Below are positions 27,222 to 35,268 of a stretch of 64,000 bases of DNA, piece by piece. This DNA is from Devosia marina (GTDB lineage Bacteria; Pseudomonadota; Alphaproteobacteria; Rhizobiales; Devosiaceae), in assembly GCF_009758415.1 (NCBI RefSeq), contig NZ_WQRF01000002.1, positions 186,001 through 250,000 of the forward strand, read 5' to 3'. How positions within the stretch are numbered: the first letter of the stretch is position 1; each line of letters starts with the position of its first letter. Below the pieces are notes generated by a model, which saw only the letters and a list, made by a program, of their open reading frames with translations, was not told where the DNA came from and made no database searches. Position numbers and translations under genes: made by a program.

Positions 27222-27268
27222 CCGAGGGTGGGGTGACACCTTTCGGGCCACCCCAGCCGTTTGATGGT

Positions 27269-28306
27269 TTACATGCCCACTTCGGTGCGGGTTTCGCAGT
27301 CGATGCCGATGGTGGAGGGATCATTGACCGCCTCACCACGCTCGACCGAAGAACACGCCTCAAGAATGACCACCGGCATGGCCAGGGCGCGAGCTTCTTC
27401 ACCGTAGGACGGAGCAAAGACCGCGCCAAAGTTTTCGGCATAGGTCTGGATCGCTTCGGAGTTCATCACCTGTTCGGCCCAGATCTTGTCCATGGTGGCG
27501 ATCACCTCATCAGGCACGCCAGCCGGGATAAAGATTCCGAAATAGTCAGGCGCAAGCGGCATGTCCGGCAGCCAGTTGGTGATCGGCGGGATCGGATCGA
27601 CACCATCGAGTTCGAGCGGCTTGTCGGACAGCACGGCGAGAGCCCTGAGGCGGTCGCCGCGGATCAGTTCGGTCTGCTCCACTGCGAGCTGGGTGGTGAC
27701 CATGGCTTCGCCAGATGCGGTGGCAATGGCTGCAGGGCCGCCGCCATCATAGGTGATCATGTTATAGTCAAAGCCGTCAGCCGCATCGGACAGGGCCGCA
27801 ATGGCCGTGCCGCCGGACGAAGTGACGCCCGCAGTGGCTACGGTTATCTCGCTGCCACGGGTCTGCAACGCTTCCAGCAACTGCCCGAAATCCTCGAACT
27901 GGCTATCGGCCGGAACCGAGACCACCGGCACGTTGGCGACAGAAAGATAGATATGCCAATCGTCGATATTGGTATCTTCGAGCAGGCCGGTCACCGAATA
28001 GGTGGCGTTGTTGGCGATCGCGTTGGCTGTCCAGGTATAGCCGTCGCGCGGCGCGTTGAGCACTTCCTGGGTGCCGATGGCGCCCGAAGCGCCCGGCTGG
28101 TTGACCACGACGACTTCGACCCCCAGGGCCTCGGCCAGTATCGGCGCGGTAACGCGGGTGACCTGGTCGGTCGAGCCGCCAGCGCCCCAAGGTACGATCA
28201 GGTTGATCGGGCGATCGGGTTGCCATTCCTGCGCAAATGCCGTGGCTGTCCCCAGCGTCATCAGGGCACAGCCCGACGCCAGGACAATCCGCATGGACTG
28301 CTTCAT
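27269..28306 (-). CDS. tctC: Tripartite tricarboxylate transporter substrate-binding protein TctC
   Basis: This 345-residue periplasmic binding protein (Bug/TctC family) has a Sec signal peptide (about 1-25, cleavage after AFA). It carries the family motifs PINLIVPWGAGGSTD and VVVNQPGASGAIGT, and AGVTSSGGT for ligand contacts. It captures a carboxylate for the TctAB permease. A strong GGGAGG lies 6-7 bases ahead of the ATG. It is the first gene of the minus-strand unit tctC-tctB-tctA-tetR. Two further cysteines (in EACSS and DCET) are unusual and could form a disulfide. Confidence 0.93.
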   Translation of the reverse strand: MKQSMRIVLASGCALMTLGTATAFAQEWQPDRPINLIVPWGAGGSTDQVTRVTAPILAEALGVEVVVVNQPGASGAIGTQEVLNAPRDGYTWTANAIANNATYSVTGLLEDTNIDDWHIYLSVANVPVVSVPADSQFEDFGQLLEALQTRGSEITVATAGVTSSGGTAIAALSDAADGFDYNMITYDGGGPAAIATASGEAMVTTQLAVEQTELIRGDRLRALAVLSDKPLELDGVDPIPPITNWLPDMPLAPDYFGIFIPAGVPDEVIATMDKIWAEQVMNSEAIQTYAENFGAVFAPSYGEEARALAMPVVILEACSSVERGEAVNDPSTIGIDCETRTEVGM

Positions 28307-28396
28307 CGTCTTTCCTCCCTATGTGGCCGGAACTGACTATTCCGGTTCTCCAGCGCGAGCTTGCGGCCGTTCCCAAGGCGAGTCAAGCCGCATGTA

Positions 28397-28406
28397 ACCA
28401 ATTGGT
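28397..28406. promoter_or_regulatory. ACCA-N2-TGGT palindrome upstream of tctC
   Basis: ACCAATTGGT, within GTAACCAATTGGTGAG, lies about 90 bases before tctC and about 115 before the TauE/SafE gene. The ACCA-N2-TGGT half-site spacing matches RutR-type TetR operators (TTGACCAnnTGGTCAA). The regulator encoded at the end of the tct unit is a candidate binder. Confidence 0.45.
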
Positions 28407-28520
28407 GAGCTAAATCGATTGCAGAGCAGGGATAGAAAATGCGTTGCATCAAGGTGTTCGAATGCTATCACAAAGCCCTGCCGGTTGAGCTGAACCGGAT
28501 CGTTAGACCGGGGCTAGGGC

Positions 28521-29267
28521 ATGGAATTCGATCTTGCAGGGCTGGCAATAATGGCATTGGCCCTGGGCGCCGGAGCCATCGTCAAAGGCGCTACGGGAAT
28601 GGGCCTGCCGCTGGTGGCGTTGCCGGTCCTGACGACGTTTTTCGGATTGCAGCACGCGGTTGGCCTGATGTGCGTGCCACTGATCTTCACCAATGCGTGG
28701 CAAGTCTGGCGTTTTCGCACCTCTGCGCGGGATGACCGCATGGCCTTCCTGCCGCTGTTTCTGGTGGGCGGGGTTGTGGGCATCGTCTTGGGGACCTGGG
28801 CGCTCACCAGCCTGCCGGAGCGAGCGCTGGTGATGACATTGGGCATCATTTTGTTGTGCTATGTCGCGCTCAAGCTGGCGGCACCCCATTTCGTGGTCGG
28901 TCCGCTGCTGGCGCGGCGGGCCGGACCGCTGTTCGGCATAGGGGGCGGCGTCCTGCAGGGCGCGACAGGAATTTCGGCGCCTATCACGGTCACCTTCATT
29001 CACGCCATGGCTATGGATCGGGAGGCTCATGTGTTTGCCGTATCAACCATGTTCCTGCTCTATTCAGTGGTGCATCTGCCGGCACTGGCAGTGGCCGGCG
29101 TGATGCAGGGGCAGTGGCTGATCGAGGGGGTCATGGCGCTTGTGCCCATTCTGATTTTCATGCCGCTTGGCCAGGCCATTGCCAGCAGGCTCAGCCGCAG
29201 GGCCTTTGACCGCATGATCCTGATTTTCCTCGGCCTGATCGGACTCAAAATGGTGCTGGGCCTTTAG
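28521..29267 (+). CDS. TauE/SafE-family (sulfite exporter-like) membrane permease
   Basis: This 248-residue integral membrane protein has about seven to eight hydrophobic helices. It carries the duplicated TauE/SafE signature, seen as AGAIVKGATGMGLPL in the first half and GIGGGVLQGATGISAP in the second. The family moves sulfite, sulfoacetate or other small organic anions. The substrate is not evident. It is divergent from tctC across a 214-base gap, so a link to carboxylate transport is possible. Confidence 0.88.
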   Translation: MEFDLAGLAIMALALGAGAIVKGATGMGLPLVALPVLTTFFGLQHAVGLMCVPLIFTNAWQVWRFRTSARDDRMAFLPLFLVGGVVGIVLGTWALTSLPERALVMTLGIILLCYVALKLAAPHFVVGPLLARRAGPLFGIGGGVLQGATGISAPITVTFIHAMAMDREAHVFAVSTMFLLYSVVHLPALAVAGVMQGQWLIEGVMALVPILIFMPLGQAIASRLSRRAFDRMILIFLGLIGLKMVLGL

Positions 29268-29349
29268 GGGCCGCCCCATGGGCCAACGACATTCCACCAC
29301 AAGCGCGCATTGTTATGCTTGACGCGCCATAGCGGCCTCATATAGGTAA

Positions 29350-29365
29350 GTAACTAATCAGTTAC
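29350..29365. promoter_or_regulatory. Palindrome GTAACT-AATC-AGTTAC ahead of the oxidoreductase operon
   Basis: A perfect 6-bp inverted repeat with a 4-base spacer lies about 31 bases before the Gfo/Idh/MocA start codon. It matches the site upstream of tctC (GTAACCAATTGGTGAG) at 11 of 16 positions, so the same or a related regulator may act at both. Confidence 0.5.
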
Positions 29366-29395
29366 ACCGAATGTTGCGGCTTGGGAGAAAAATAA

Positions 29396-30547
29396 ATGGC
29401 AGAGCAACGGCTTGGCATTATCATGCATGGCGTCACCGGGCGCATGGGCTACAACCAGCACCTGGTGCGCTCCATCCTGGCGATCCGCGATCAGGGCGGC
29501 ATCATGCTGAAAAATGGCGACCGACTGGTGGTCGACCCGATCATCGTCGGGCGCAATGCCGACAAGATGCAGGCACTCGCCAAGAAGCACAATATCGCCC
29601 GCTGGAGCGACGATCTCGACGCGGCGCTCGCCAATCCGGACGACACCATCTTCTTCGATGCCGGCACCACGCTGATGCGTGCGGGCCTGCTGGAAAAGGC
29701 TCTGGCCGCCGGCAAGCATGTCTATTGCGAAAAGCCGACCTCGGACGACCTGGATGTGGCCGTCAATCTGGCCAAGGCCGCCCGCGCTTCTGGCCTCAAG
29801 CACGGTGTGGTGCAGGACAAGCTGTTCCTGCCGGGCCTGATGAAGATCAAGATGCTCAAGGATAGCGGCTTCTTCGGCGATATCCTGTCGGTGCGCGGCG
29901 AGTTCGGCTATTGGGTCTTCGAAGGCGACTGGCAGAAGTCGCAACGTCCAAGCTGGAACTATCGCAAGAATGATGGCGGCGGCATCATTCTCGATATGCT
30001 GTGCCACTGGCGCTATGTACTCGATAATCTGTTTGGCGAAGTGCAGGCGGTTTCGTGCCTGGGCGCGACCCATATTCCCCAGCGTGTCGATGAGCAGGGT
30101 AACACTTTCAACTGCGACACCGATGACGCAGCCTATGCCACGTTCGAGCTTGAGGGCGGGGTAATTGCCCAGATCAATTCGAGCTGGACCACCCGGGTGC
30201 GCCGCGATGATCTGGTGACCTTCCATGTCGATGGCACGCATGGCTCGGCCGTCGCAGGCCTGCACAAGTGCTGGACCCAGCATCGCGTCAACACCCCCAA
30301 GCCGGTCTGGAATCCCGACCAGCCGCAGACCATGAACTTCTTCAACGATTGGGAAGAGGTTCCGGACAACTGGCCGTCGGACAATGGCTTCAAGGCGCAG
30401 TGGGAAATGTTCCTGCGCCATGTGGCCGAGGATGCCCCATGGGAATATGGCCTTGAGGCCGGTGCCAAGGGCGTGCAGCTGGCAGAATTGGGCCTCAAGA
30501 GCTGGGAAGAGCGCCGCTGGCTGGATGTGCCCAAGCTGGAGTTCTAA
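29396..30547 (+). CDS. Gfo/Idh/MocA-family NAD(P)-dependent oxidoreductase
   Basis: This 383-residue dehydrogenase has an N-terminal nucleotide-binding fold (about 5-125). The first glycine motif is unusual (MHGVTGRMGYNQ), and the conserved EKP is seen as YCEKPTSDD near residue 112. The C-terminal half is the substrate domain, with DGGGIILDMLCHW where the catalytic His region is expected. Members oxidise sugars, inositols or sugar acids. It leads a three-gene operon with a DUF993 protein and a TIM-barrel isomerase, which suggests a catabolic oxidation step. The substrate is unknown. Confidence 0.88.
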   Translation: MAEQRLGIIMHGVTGRMGYNQHLVRSILAIRDQGGIMLKNGDRLVVDPIIVGRNADKMQALAKKHNIARWSDDLDAALANPDDTIFFDAGTTLMRAGLLEKALAAGKHVYCEKPTSDDLDVAVNLAKAARASGLKHGVVQDKLFLPGLMKIKMLKDSGFFGDILSVRGEFGYWVFEGDWQKSQRPSWNYRKNDGGGIILDMLCHWRYVLDNLFGEVQAVSCLGATHIPQRVDEQGNTFNCDTDDAAYATFELEGGVIAQINSSWTTRVRRDDLVTFHVDGTHGSAVAGLHKCWTQHRVNTPKPVWNPDQPQTMNFFNDWEEVPDNWPSDNGFKAQWEMFLRHVAEDAPWEYGLEAGAKGVQLAELGLKSWEERRWLDVPKLEF

Positions 30548-30573
30548 TTCCAGTTCTCACCCCGCTCACTGAT

Positions 30574-30599
30574 GTCACCCCGGCCTTCGCTGGGGTGAC
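30574..30599. repeat. Hairpin between the oxidoreductase and DUF993 genes
   Basis: GTCACCCC (30574-30581) and GGGGTGAC (30592-30599) with a 10-base loop. It resembles dispersed REP-type hairpins of alphaproteobacteria. No T run follows, so read-through into the next gene is expected. Confidence 0.6.
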
Positions 30600-30632
30600 T
30601 TACGAGTACGTGAAGGCCTTGAGGGAAAAATC

Positions 30633-31802
30633 ATGCCCACACTCAAACTGCCCAATCCCGACCGCACCATCAGCTCCTACACCCTGACCGGAGATCCGAT
30701 TCCCTTCGTGAAATTCAAGGCGACGGATTTCCCGCGCATCGCCTATTCGGCGGCTCATGTCGTGGCTGATCCGCTGGCCAATCATGATCCTTGGCTGACC
30801 CCCGCCATCGACTGGGACACCACGCTGAAATTTCGCCACCGCATGTGGGATCTTGGTCTGGGCGTTGCCGAGGCGATGGACACCGCGCAGCGCGGGATGG
30901 GTCTGAACTGGACCGAAGCGCAGGAGCTGATCCGACGCTCGCAGGCCGAAGCCAAAACCCGCGATGACAGCCTGATCGCTTATGGCGCGGGTACCGACCA
31001 TCTGGCGCCCGGCCCCGATGTGACCATCGACGACATCATCAAGGCCTATGACGAGCAGGTTGGGTTTGTCGAAGCCCAAGGGGGCCGTGTCATTCTGATG
31101 GCCAGCCGCGCTTTGGCCGCCGCCGCGAAATCGCCGGATGACTACGCCCGGGTCTATGGCCACGTGCTGAGCCAGGTGAAGCAGCCGGTGATCATGCATT
31201 GGCTGGGCGAAATGTTCGACCCGGCGCTTGAAGGCTATTGGGGCCAGGCCGAGCACGACAAGGCCATGGATGTGTGTCTCGACGTCATCGCTGCCAATGC
31301 GGACAAGGTGGACGGCATCAAGATCTCGCTGCTGTCGGCGGAAAAAGAGATTGCCATGCGCCGCCGCCTGCCGGCTTCGGTCAAGATGTATACCGGCGAC
31401 GACTTCAACTATGCCGAGCTGATTGCGGGCGACGATCAGGGCTATTCGCATGCCTTGCTGGGCATTTTCGATGCCATAGCACCGGCGGCTTCGGCCGGCC
31501 TGGCGGCTCTGGGACGGGGCGACACCAAGGAATTCTTCGATATTCTGGAGCCGACCGTACCGCTCAGCCGGCACATCTTTGCCACCCCGACCCGCTTCTA
31601 CAAGACCGGCGTGGTGTTCCTGGCCTATCTCAACGGCTTGCAGGACCACTTCACCATGGTCGGTGGGCAGCAATCGACCCGCTCGCTGCAGCATCTGGCC
31701 GAACTTTTCCGCCTGGCCGACAAGGCCCGTGTACTGGCCGATCCGGAGCTCGCCACCGCCCGCATGAAGGCTGTTCTCGCCGTCCATGGAGTTTCCGCAT
31801 GA
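30633..31802 (+). CDS. DUF993 protein, dihydrodipicolinate-synthase-like aldolase fold
   Basis: This 389-residue protein of the DUF993 family is related to the class I aldolase TIM barrels of the dihydrodipicolinate synthase superfamily. Its GIKIS motif puts K230 at the place of the Schiff-base lysine (compare GIKEATG in that superfamily). QPVIMHWLGEMFD and KMYTGDDFNY are other conserved-looking blocks. A retro-aldol or dehydration step on a keto sugar is plausible but unproven. Its stop overlaps the start of the isomerase gene, and the oxidoreductase lies 85 bases upstream. Confidence 0.8.
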   Translation: MPTLKLPNPDRTISSYTLTGDPIPFVKFKATDFPRIAYSAAHVVADPLANHDPWLTPAIDWDTTLKFRHRMWDLGLGVAEAMDTAQRGMGLNWTEAQELIRRSQAEAKTRDDSLIAYGAGTDHLAPGPDVTIDDIIKAYDEQVGFVEAQGGRVILMASRALAAAAKSPDDYARVYGHVLSQVKQPVIMHWLGEMFDPALEGYWGQAEHDKAMDVCLDVIAANADKVDGIKISLLSAEKEIAMRRRLPASVKMYTGDDFNYAELIAGDDQGYSHALLGIFDAIAPAASAGLAALGRGDTKEFFDILEPTVPLSRHIFATPTRFYKTGVVFLAYLNGLQDHFTMVGGQQSTRSLQHLAELFRLADKARVLADPELATARMKAVLAVHGVSA

Positions 31803-32626
31803 GCGCCGATACCGTCATTTCGCTGAACCTGGCCACGACGCGTCCGCAATGGGGCTTTGCCGAGGCCGTGGATGGGTGCCTGCGCCATGGCATCACTGCT
31901 ATTTCGCCCTGGCGCGACCAGATCGAAGCGATAGGGCTTGATGAGGCCGCGCGCATCGTCAAAGAAAACAAGATCCAGGTCACCGGCGTCTGCCGCGGCG
32001 GCATGTTCCCCGGCGTCGACGCCGCCGACCGGCAGAAGCGGATCGACGACAATTTGAAGGCCATCGATGAGGCGGCCGCGCTCAATGCCGACTGCCTGGT
32101 GCTGGTGGTGGGTGGCCTGCCGGGATCGTCCAAGGATCTGCCCGGCGCGCGCCAGCAGGTAACCGACGGTATTGCGGCCATGCTGCCGCATGCCAAGGCC
32201 TCGGGCGTCGAAATCGCCATCGAACCGCTCCATCCCATGTATGCGGCCGACCGCGCCTGCGTGAACACGGTCGATCAGGCGCTCGACATCTGCGAAATGC
32301 TCGGGGAAACCGTTGGCGTTGCGCTCGACGTCTATCACATCTGGTGGGACCCGAACCTTGCCAATGCCATTGCCCGGGCCGGGCGGATGAAGCGCATCTT
32401 CGCCCATCACATCTGCGACTGGCTGGTGCCCACTAAGGATATGCTGCTGGACCGCGGCATGATGGGTGACGGCGTCATCGACCTCAAAGCCATCCGCAAG
32501 ATGATCGAGGATGCCGGCTTTCATGGACCGCAAGAGGTCGAAATCTTCAGCCAGGACAATTGGTGGAAGCGCCCTGGTGATGAAGTGCTGAAGGTGATCA
32601 AGGAGCGCGTCGCATCGGTATGCTGA
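31799..32626 (+). CDS. Sugar phosphate isomerase/epimerase-like TIM barrel (AP_endonuc_2 family)
   Basis: This 275-residue xylose-isomerase-like TIM barrel shows likely metal ligands in AIEPLHPM (Glu), LDVYHIWWDP (Asp, His), AHHICDW and QEVEIFS (Glu). The ATG overlaps the DUF993 stop (ATGA), so these two are translated together. Related proteins epimerise keto sugars or hydrolyse or eliminate 3-keto-glycosides. The exact reaction is unknown. It ends the operon, with a strong terminator 15 bases after the stop. Confidence 0.83.
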   Translation: MSADTVISLNLATTRPQWGFAEAVDGCLRHGITAISPWRDQIEAIGLDEAARIVKENKIQVTGVCRGGMFPGVDAADRQKRIDDNLKAIDEAAALNADCLVLVVGGLPGSSKDLPGARQQVTDGIAAMLPHAKASGVEIAIEPLHPMYAADRACVNTVDQALDICEMLGETVGVALDVYHIWWDPNLANAIARAGRMKRIFAHHICDWLVPTKDMLLDRGMMGDGVIDLKAIRKMIEDAGFHGPQEVEIFSQDNWWKRPGDEVLKVIKERVASVC

Positions 32627-32640
32627 AGCGCTTCTGACAA

Positions 32641-32672
32641 AAAAAGCCCCGGATCGACGTCCGGGGCTTTTT
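32641..32672. terminator. Bidirectional intrinsic terminator
   Basis: AAAAAGCCCCGGA (32641-32653), a 6-base loop, and TCCGGGGCTTTTT (32660-32672). It ends the three-gene operon on the plus strand and the convergent DUF2147-like gene on the minus strand. Confidence 0.95.
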
Positions 32673-32686
32673 AATTTGCCGGTCAC

Positions 32687-33067
32687 TTATGACACGCGCT
32701 GATATTCAATGCTCGAGCACAGCAGCTGGCAGCCGGTGAGCTTGATCGTGTCCGGACCGGTCAACTCGACAATGGCCTTGGCGTTGCCGCCATTGAGCGC
32801 AATCTGGCCTTCCCAGGTGCCTGGGGCGGTCTGTTCGGCCTTGACCACTTGCTGGTCGATATAGGCCAGATTTTCTTCCGTGCGGCTGTCGCCCTGGATA
32901 TCTTTCAGCGTGCCGCACAGCTGGGTGCCATCACCGCAAAGCTGGAAGGTGAAGGTGGTCCCCCAGCGATCCTGCCAGACGCCACCGGGATCGGCAACGG
33001 ACTGCGCGAAAGCGGGCATAGCGAGTGCGGCCACGACACTGGTCGCGGCAATAATAGTCTTCAGCAT
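32687..33067 (-). CDS. DUF2147-like secreted protein
   Basis: This 126-residue protein has a Sec signal peptide (about 1-22, ending PAFAQ). The mature part begins GVWQDRWGTTF and carries FQLCGDGTQLCGTL, resembling DUF2147 proteins (small periplasmic beta-barrels of unknown role). Four cysteines in the mature part (two here, two in GCQLLCS) could form disulfides. The start at 33067 has GGAG 10 bases upstream. A TTG two codons earlier is less likely. It is a single gene, convergent with the three-gene operon. Confidence 0.72.
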   Translation of the reverse strand: MLKTIIAATSVVAALAMPAFAQSVADPGGVWQDRWGTTFTFQLCGDGTQLCGTLKDIQGDSRTEENLAYIDQQVVKAEQTAPGTWEGQIALNGGNAKAIVELTGPDTIKLTGCQLLCSSIEYQRVS

Positions 33068-33187
33068 TGTCAAAATGCTCCATCATATTGTCGCGCCCGG
33101 CCAGGGAGGTGACCATGCGCGCACTGTTTCAATTTCCATAAGCCCGTAGCGGGCCAACGCCGGAACACGCAGATCGTTGCGCAAATG

Positions 33188-34381
33188 TTACCGGCGGAAG
33201 GTCGCGGCCAGTTCGATGTGAACGGACCAGGCGAACTGATCCACCGCTACTAGGTCACTCAAGATGAACCCGGCCTGAACAAGCATGGCGGCATCCCGCG
33301 CAAAGCTCTTGGGGTCGCAGGCGATCATCACCACATGCCGGGCCTTCGAGGCCGCGATTTCCTTGACCTGCGCCTGAGCACCAGCCCGCGGAGGATCTAG
33401 CACTATCGTGTCGAAATTGAGTTCAAAGCGGGTGAGAGGGTCCCGGAACAGGTCGCGTGCCCTGGCGGTGACGGTCTTGAGTCCCTTGGTGTGCCGCACC
33501 GCCTTGTCGAGTGCGGCGATGCCGGCCCGGTCGCTGTCGGCGGCATGGACCGGCGCGATTTCGGCCAGCCGCAGGGCAAAGGGGCCGATGCCACAGAACA
33601 GGTCGGCAATGGATTTTGGCTTGCCGATCGCAGCGAGCACATAATCGGACAGAACCTGTTCGGCCTGGGCTGTGGCCTGGAGGAAGCTGCCAATGGGCAG
33701 GTCGACTTCCGAACGGCCCATGCTCACCGTCGGCTGCTGGCGCAACAGGACCATTTCCCCGCCCAGTGCCAGGCGCGCCAGGCCCAGTGCATTACCCAGC
33801 GGCACCAGCTTTTCTGCTTTGACGCCCTTGGCAGCCTTGCGGATGCCCACATCGAGGCCCGCATTGGTGGCGGTGAAACTGATATCACACTCGCCGATTG
33901 CGGCGCCCAGCGCCCGGGCAATGTCCGGGGCCCGCTTGAGCGCCGGCACCAGGATGGGGCAGGCATCGAGATTGAGCAGGTCGTGACTGCGCAGCTGCAT
34001 ATAGCCGGCACTGTCCTTGCGGGCATGCAGCGTGGCGCGGCGGCGACCAGCGCCATGGGCGATGATGAAGCGCTCCACGCTCGCCTCAAGCCCGGCCTGG
34101 CGGAGCGCTGTTTCGACCAGTTCAGTCTTGAACGCCGCATATGCCTGCGCATCCATATGCTGGAGCTGGCAGCCGCCACAGGTGCCGAAATGTGGGCAGA
34201 ACGGCTCGATGCGGCTTGGCGCTGATGATAACACCCCGGTCAGTGCGCCGCGATTGCCATCCACTGTGATCGCCACCTGTTCACCTGGCAAGGTGAACGG
34301 CACGAAGACGCGCTGTCCGTCGATAATGGCAACGCCTTCGCCTTTATGGCCGAGCGCTTCGATCGTGGTGGTGATGCTCAT
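33188..34381 (-). CDS. RlmD/RumA-type iron-sulfur RNA (uracil-5) methyltransferase
   Basis: This 397-residue class I SAM-dependent RNA methyltransferase starts with a TRAM-like domain (about 1-55). Four cysteines then bind an iron-sulfur cluster: C62, C68 and C71 in CPHFGTCGGC, and C141 in DACPILVP. The SAM motif is LFCGIGPFAL, and the catalytic region has LDPPRAG and MIACDPKSF with the nucleophilic Cys. It most likely makes m5U in 23S rRNA, but the exact position is not predictable. It lies 160 bases downstream of nifU on the same strand. Confidence 0.88.
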   Translation of the reverse strand: MSITTTIEALGHKGEGVAIIDGQRVFVPFTLPGEQVAITVDGNRGALTGVLSSAPSRIEPFCPHFGTCGGCQLQHMDAQAYAAFKTELVETALRQAGLEASVERFIIAHGAGRRRATLHARKDSAGYMQLRSHDLLNLDACPILVPALKRAPDIARALGAAIGECDISFTATNAGLDVGIRKAAKGVKAEKLVPLGNALGLARLALGGEMVLLRQQPTVSMGRSEVDLPIGSFLQATAQAEQVLSDYVLAAIGKPKSIADLFCGIGPFALRLAEIAPVHAADSDRAGIAALDKAVRHTKGLKTVTARARDLFRDPLTRFELNFDTIVLDPPRAGAQAQVKEIAASKARHVVMIACDPKSFARDAAMLVQAGFILSDLVAVDQFAWSVHIELAATFRR

Positions 34382-34401
34382 GCGTGATCCTGACAGACAG
34401 A

Positions 34402-34425
34402 AGCCCGATCATTCCTGATCGGGCT
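34402..34425. terminator. Hairpin between nifU and the methyltransferase gene
   Basis: AGCCCGATCA (34402-34411), loop TTCC, TGATCGGGCT (34416-34425). It is a perfect 10-bp stem with only a short T-rich tail (TTCTGT) on the minus strand, so it is a moderate terminator or processing hairpin. Confidence 0.55.
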
Positions 34426-34503
34426 CCCGGCTTGCTGCTTAACTTGTGTGCGACCCAAGGGGCGTAGCCACTCAAGCATAGCGTTCGTGGCTTTGGGTCC
34501 AAT

Positions 34504-34524
34504 AATCGCTCCACCGGAGCGATT
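34504..34524. repeat. GGAGCG palindrome, copy 1 (after nifU)
   Basis: AATCGCTCC (34504-34512), a 3-base loop, GGAGCGATT (34516-34524). It belongs with the palindromes at 52235, 52300 and 57279, which share the 3-base loop and the stem plan (A/T-rich foot, GC-rich top). Confidence 0.7.
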
Positions 34525-34540
34525 TTGCCCTTGGCCGGGC

Positions 34541-35107
34541 TCAGACCTGCTGCACGCCCTCGACGCCTGGCACGAAGTGGCGGAGCAGGTTTTCGATGCC
34601 GTTCTTGAGCGTGGCGGTCGAGGAGGGGCAGCCGGAACAGGCACCCTGCATATGCAGGAACACGGTGCCTTCCTTGAAGCCCTTGAAGATGATGTCGCCG
34701 CCATCCATCGCCACGGCCGGACGCACGCGGGTGGCCAGCAGTTCCTTGATGACTTCGACCATTTCCTTGTCTTCTTCCTCGAAGAACTCCTCGACCTCAT
34801 CGAAATCAACCGGGGCAGTGCTGCCCTCGGTAATGACCGGCTTGCCGGAGAGGAAGTGGTCCATGATGACGCCGAGAATGGCCGGCTTGATATGGGCCCA
34901 ATTGGTATCGTCCTTGGTGACCGAGATGAAATCGGACCCCAGGAACACGCCATTGACGCCGGAGATGGCGAACAGGCCAGTGGCCAGCGGCGAGGCGGCG
35001 GCAGCTTCGGGCGAACGGAAATCGCGCGGCTCGCCAACCAGCACGTCGCGGCCCGGCAGGAACTTCAGGGTCGCCGGATTGGGCGTGGCTTCGGTCTGGA
35101 TAAACAT
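34541..35107 (-). CDS. NifU-family iron-sulfur scaffold/carrier protein (Nfu type)
   Basis: This 188-residue protein has an N-terminal Nfu domain (MFIQTEATPNPATLKFLPG, about 1-90). An acidic linker (EEFFEEEDKE) precedes a C-terminal NifU-like domain with the cluster-binding CxxC in GACSGCPSS near residue 160. It transfers Fe-S clusters to target apoproteins in the cytoplasm. An Irr-type iron control element sits 25-41 bases upstream of the start, so expression probably follows iron status. It is followed on the same strand by an Fe-S RNA methyltransferase, a possible client. Confidence 0.93.
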   Translation of the reverse strand: MFIQTEATPNPATLKFLPGRDVLVGEPRDFRSPEAAAASPLATGLFAISGVNGVFLGSDFISVTKDDTNWAHIKPAILGVIMDHFLSGKPVITEGSTAPVDFDEVEEFFEEEDKEMVEVIKELLATRVRPAVAMDGGDIIFKGFKEGTVFLHMQGACSGCPSSTATLKNGIENLLRHFVPGVEGVQQV

Positions 35108-35131
35108 GGCGGCTCCCCGCTGAGCGGTGCA

Positions 35132-35148
35132 ATTAGAATGTTTCTAAA
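35132..35148 (-). promoter_or_regulatory. Irr-type iron control element (ICE) upstream of nifU
   Basis: ATTAGAA-TGT-TTCTAAA differs from the rhizobial ICE consensus TTTAGAA-N3-TTCTAAA at one base. It lies 25-41 bases before the ATG of the NifU-family gene, where bound Irr would overlap the promoter. Irr represses iron-using genes when iron and heme are short, so Fe-S biogenesis is a logical target. Confidence 0.75.
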
Positions 35149-35268
35149 ATAGACTTTTGCGCTCCAAGTGCAAGGGCGAAAGCGCATCGGGGCCATGCGC
35201 CGAAAGTCCAACGCAAATCCGGGCGCCTGGAATAGCTTCACCGGACCAATTTTTGCCCGAGGAACGGC

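Noticed and set aside
25956..27236. Long open frame on the plus strand opposite the tct genes (also 24876-25934, 27140-28336 and 37209-38795 plus)
   Set aside because: Low-complexity, Gly/Gln/His/Arg-rich translations exactly antisense to well-supported genes, as expected in GC-rich DNA. No ribosome sites or family motifs.
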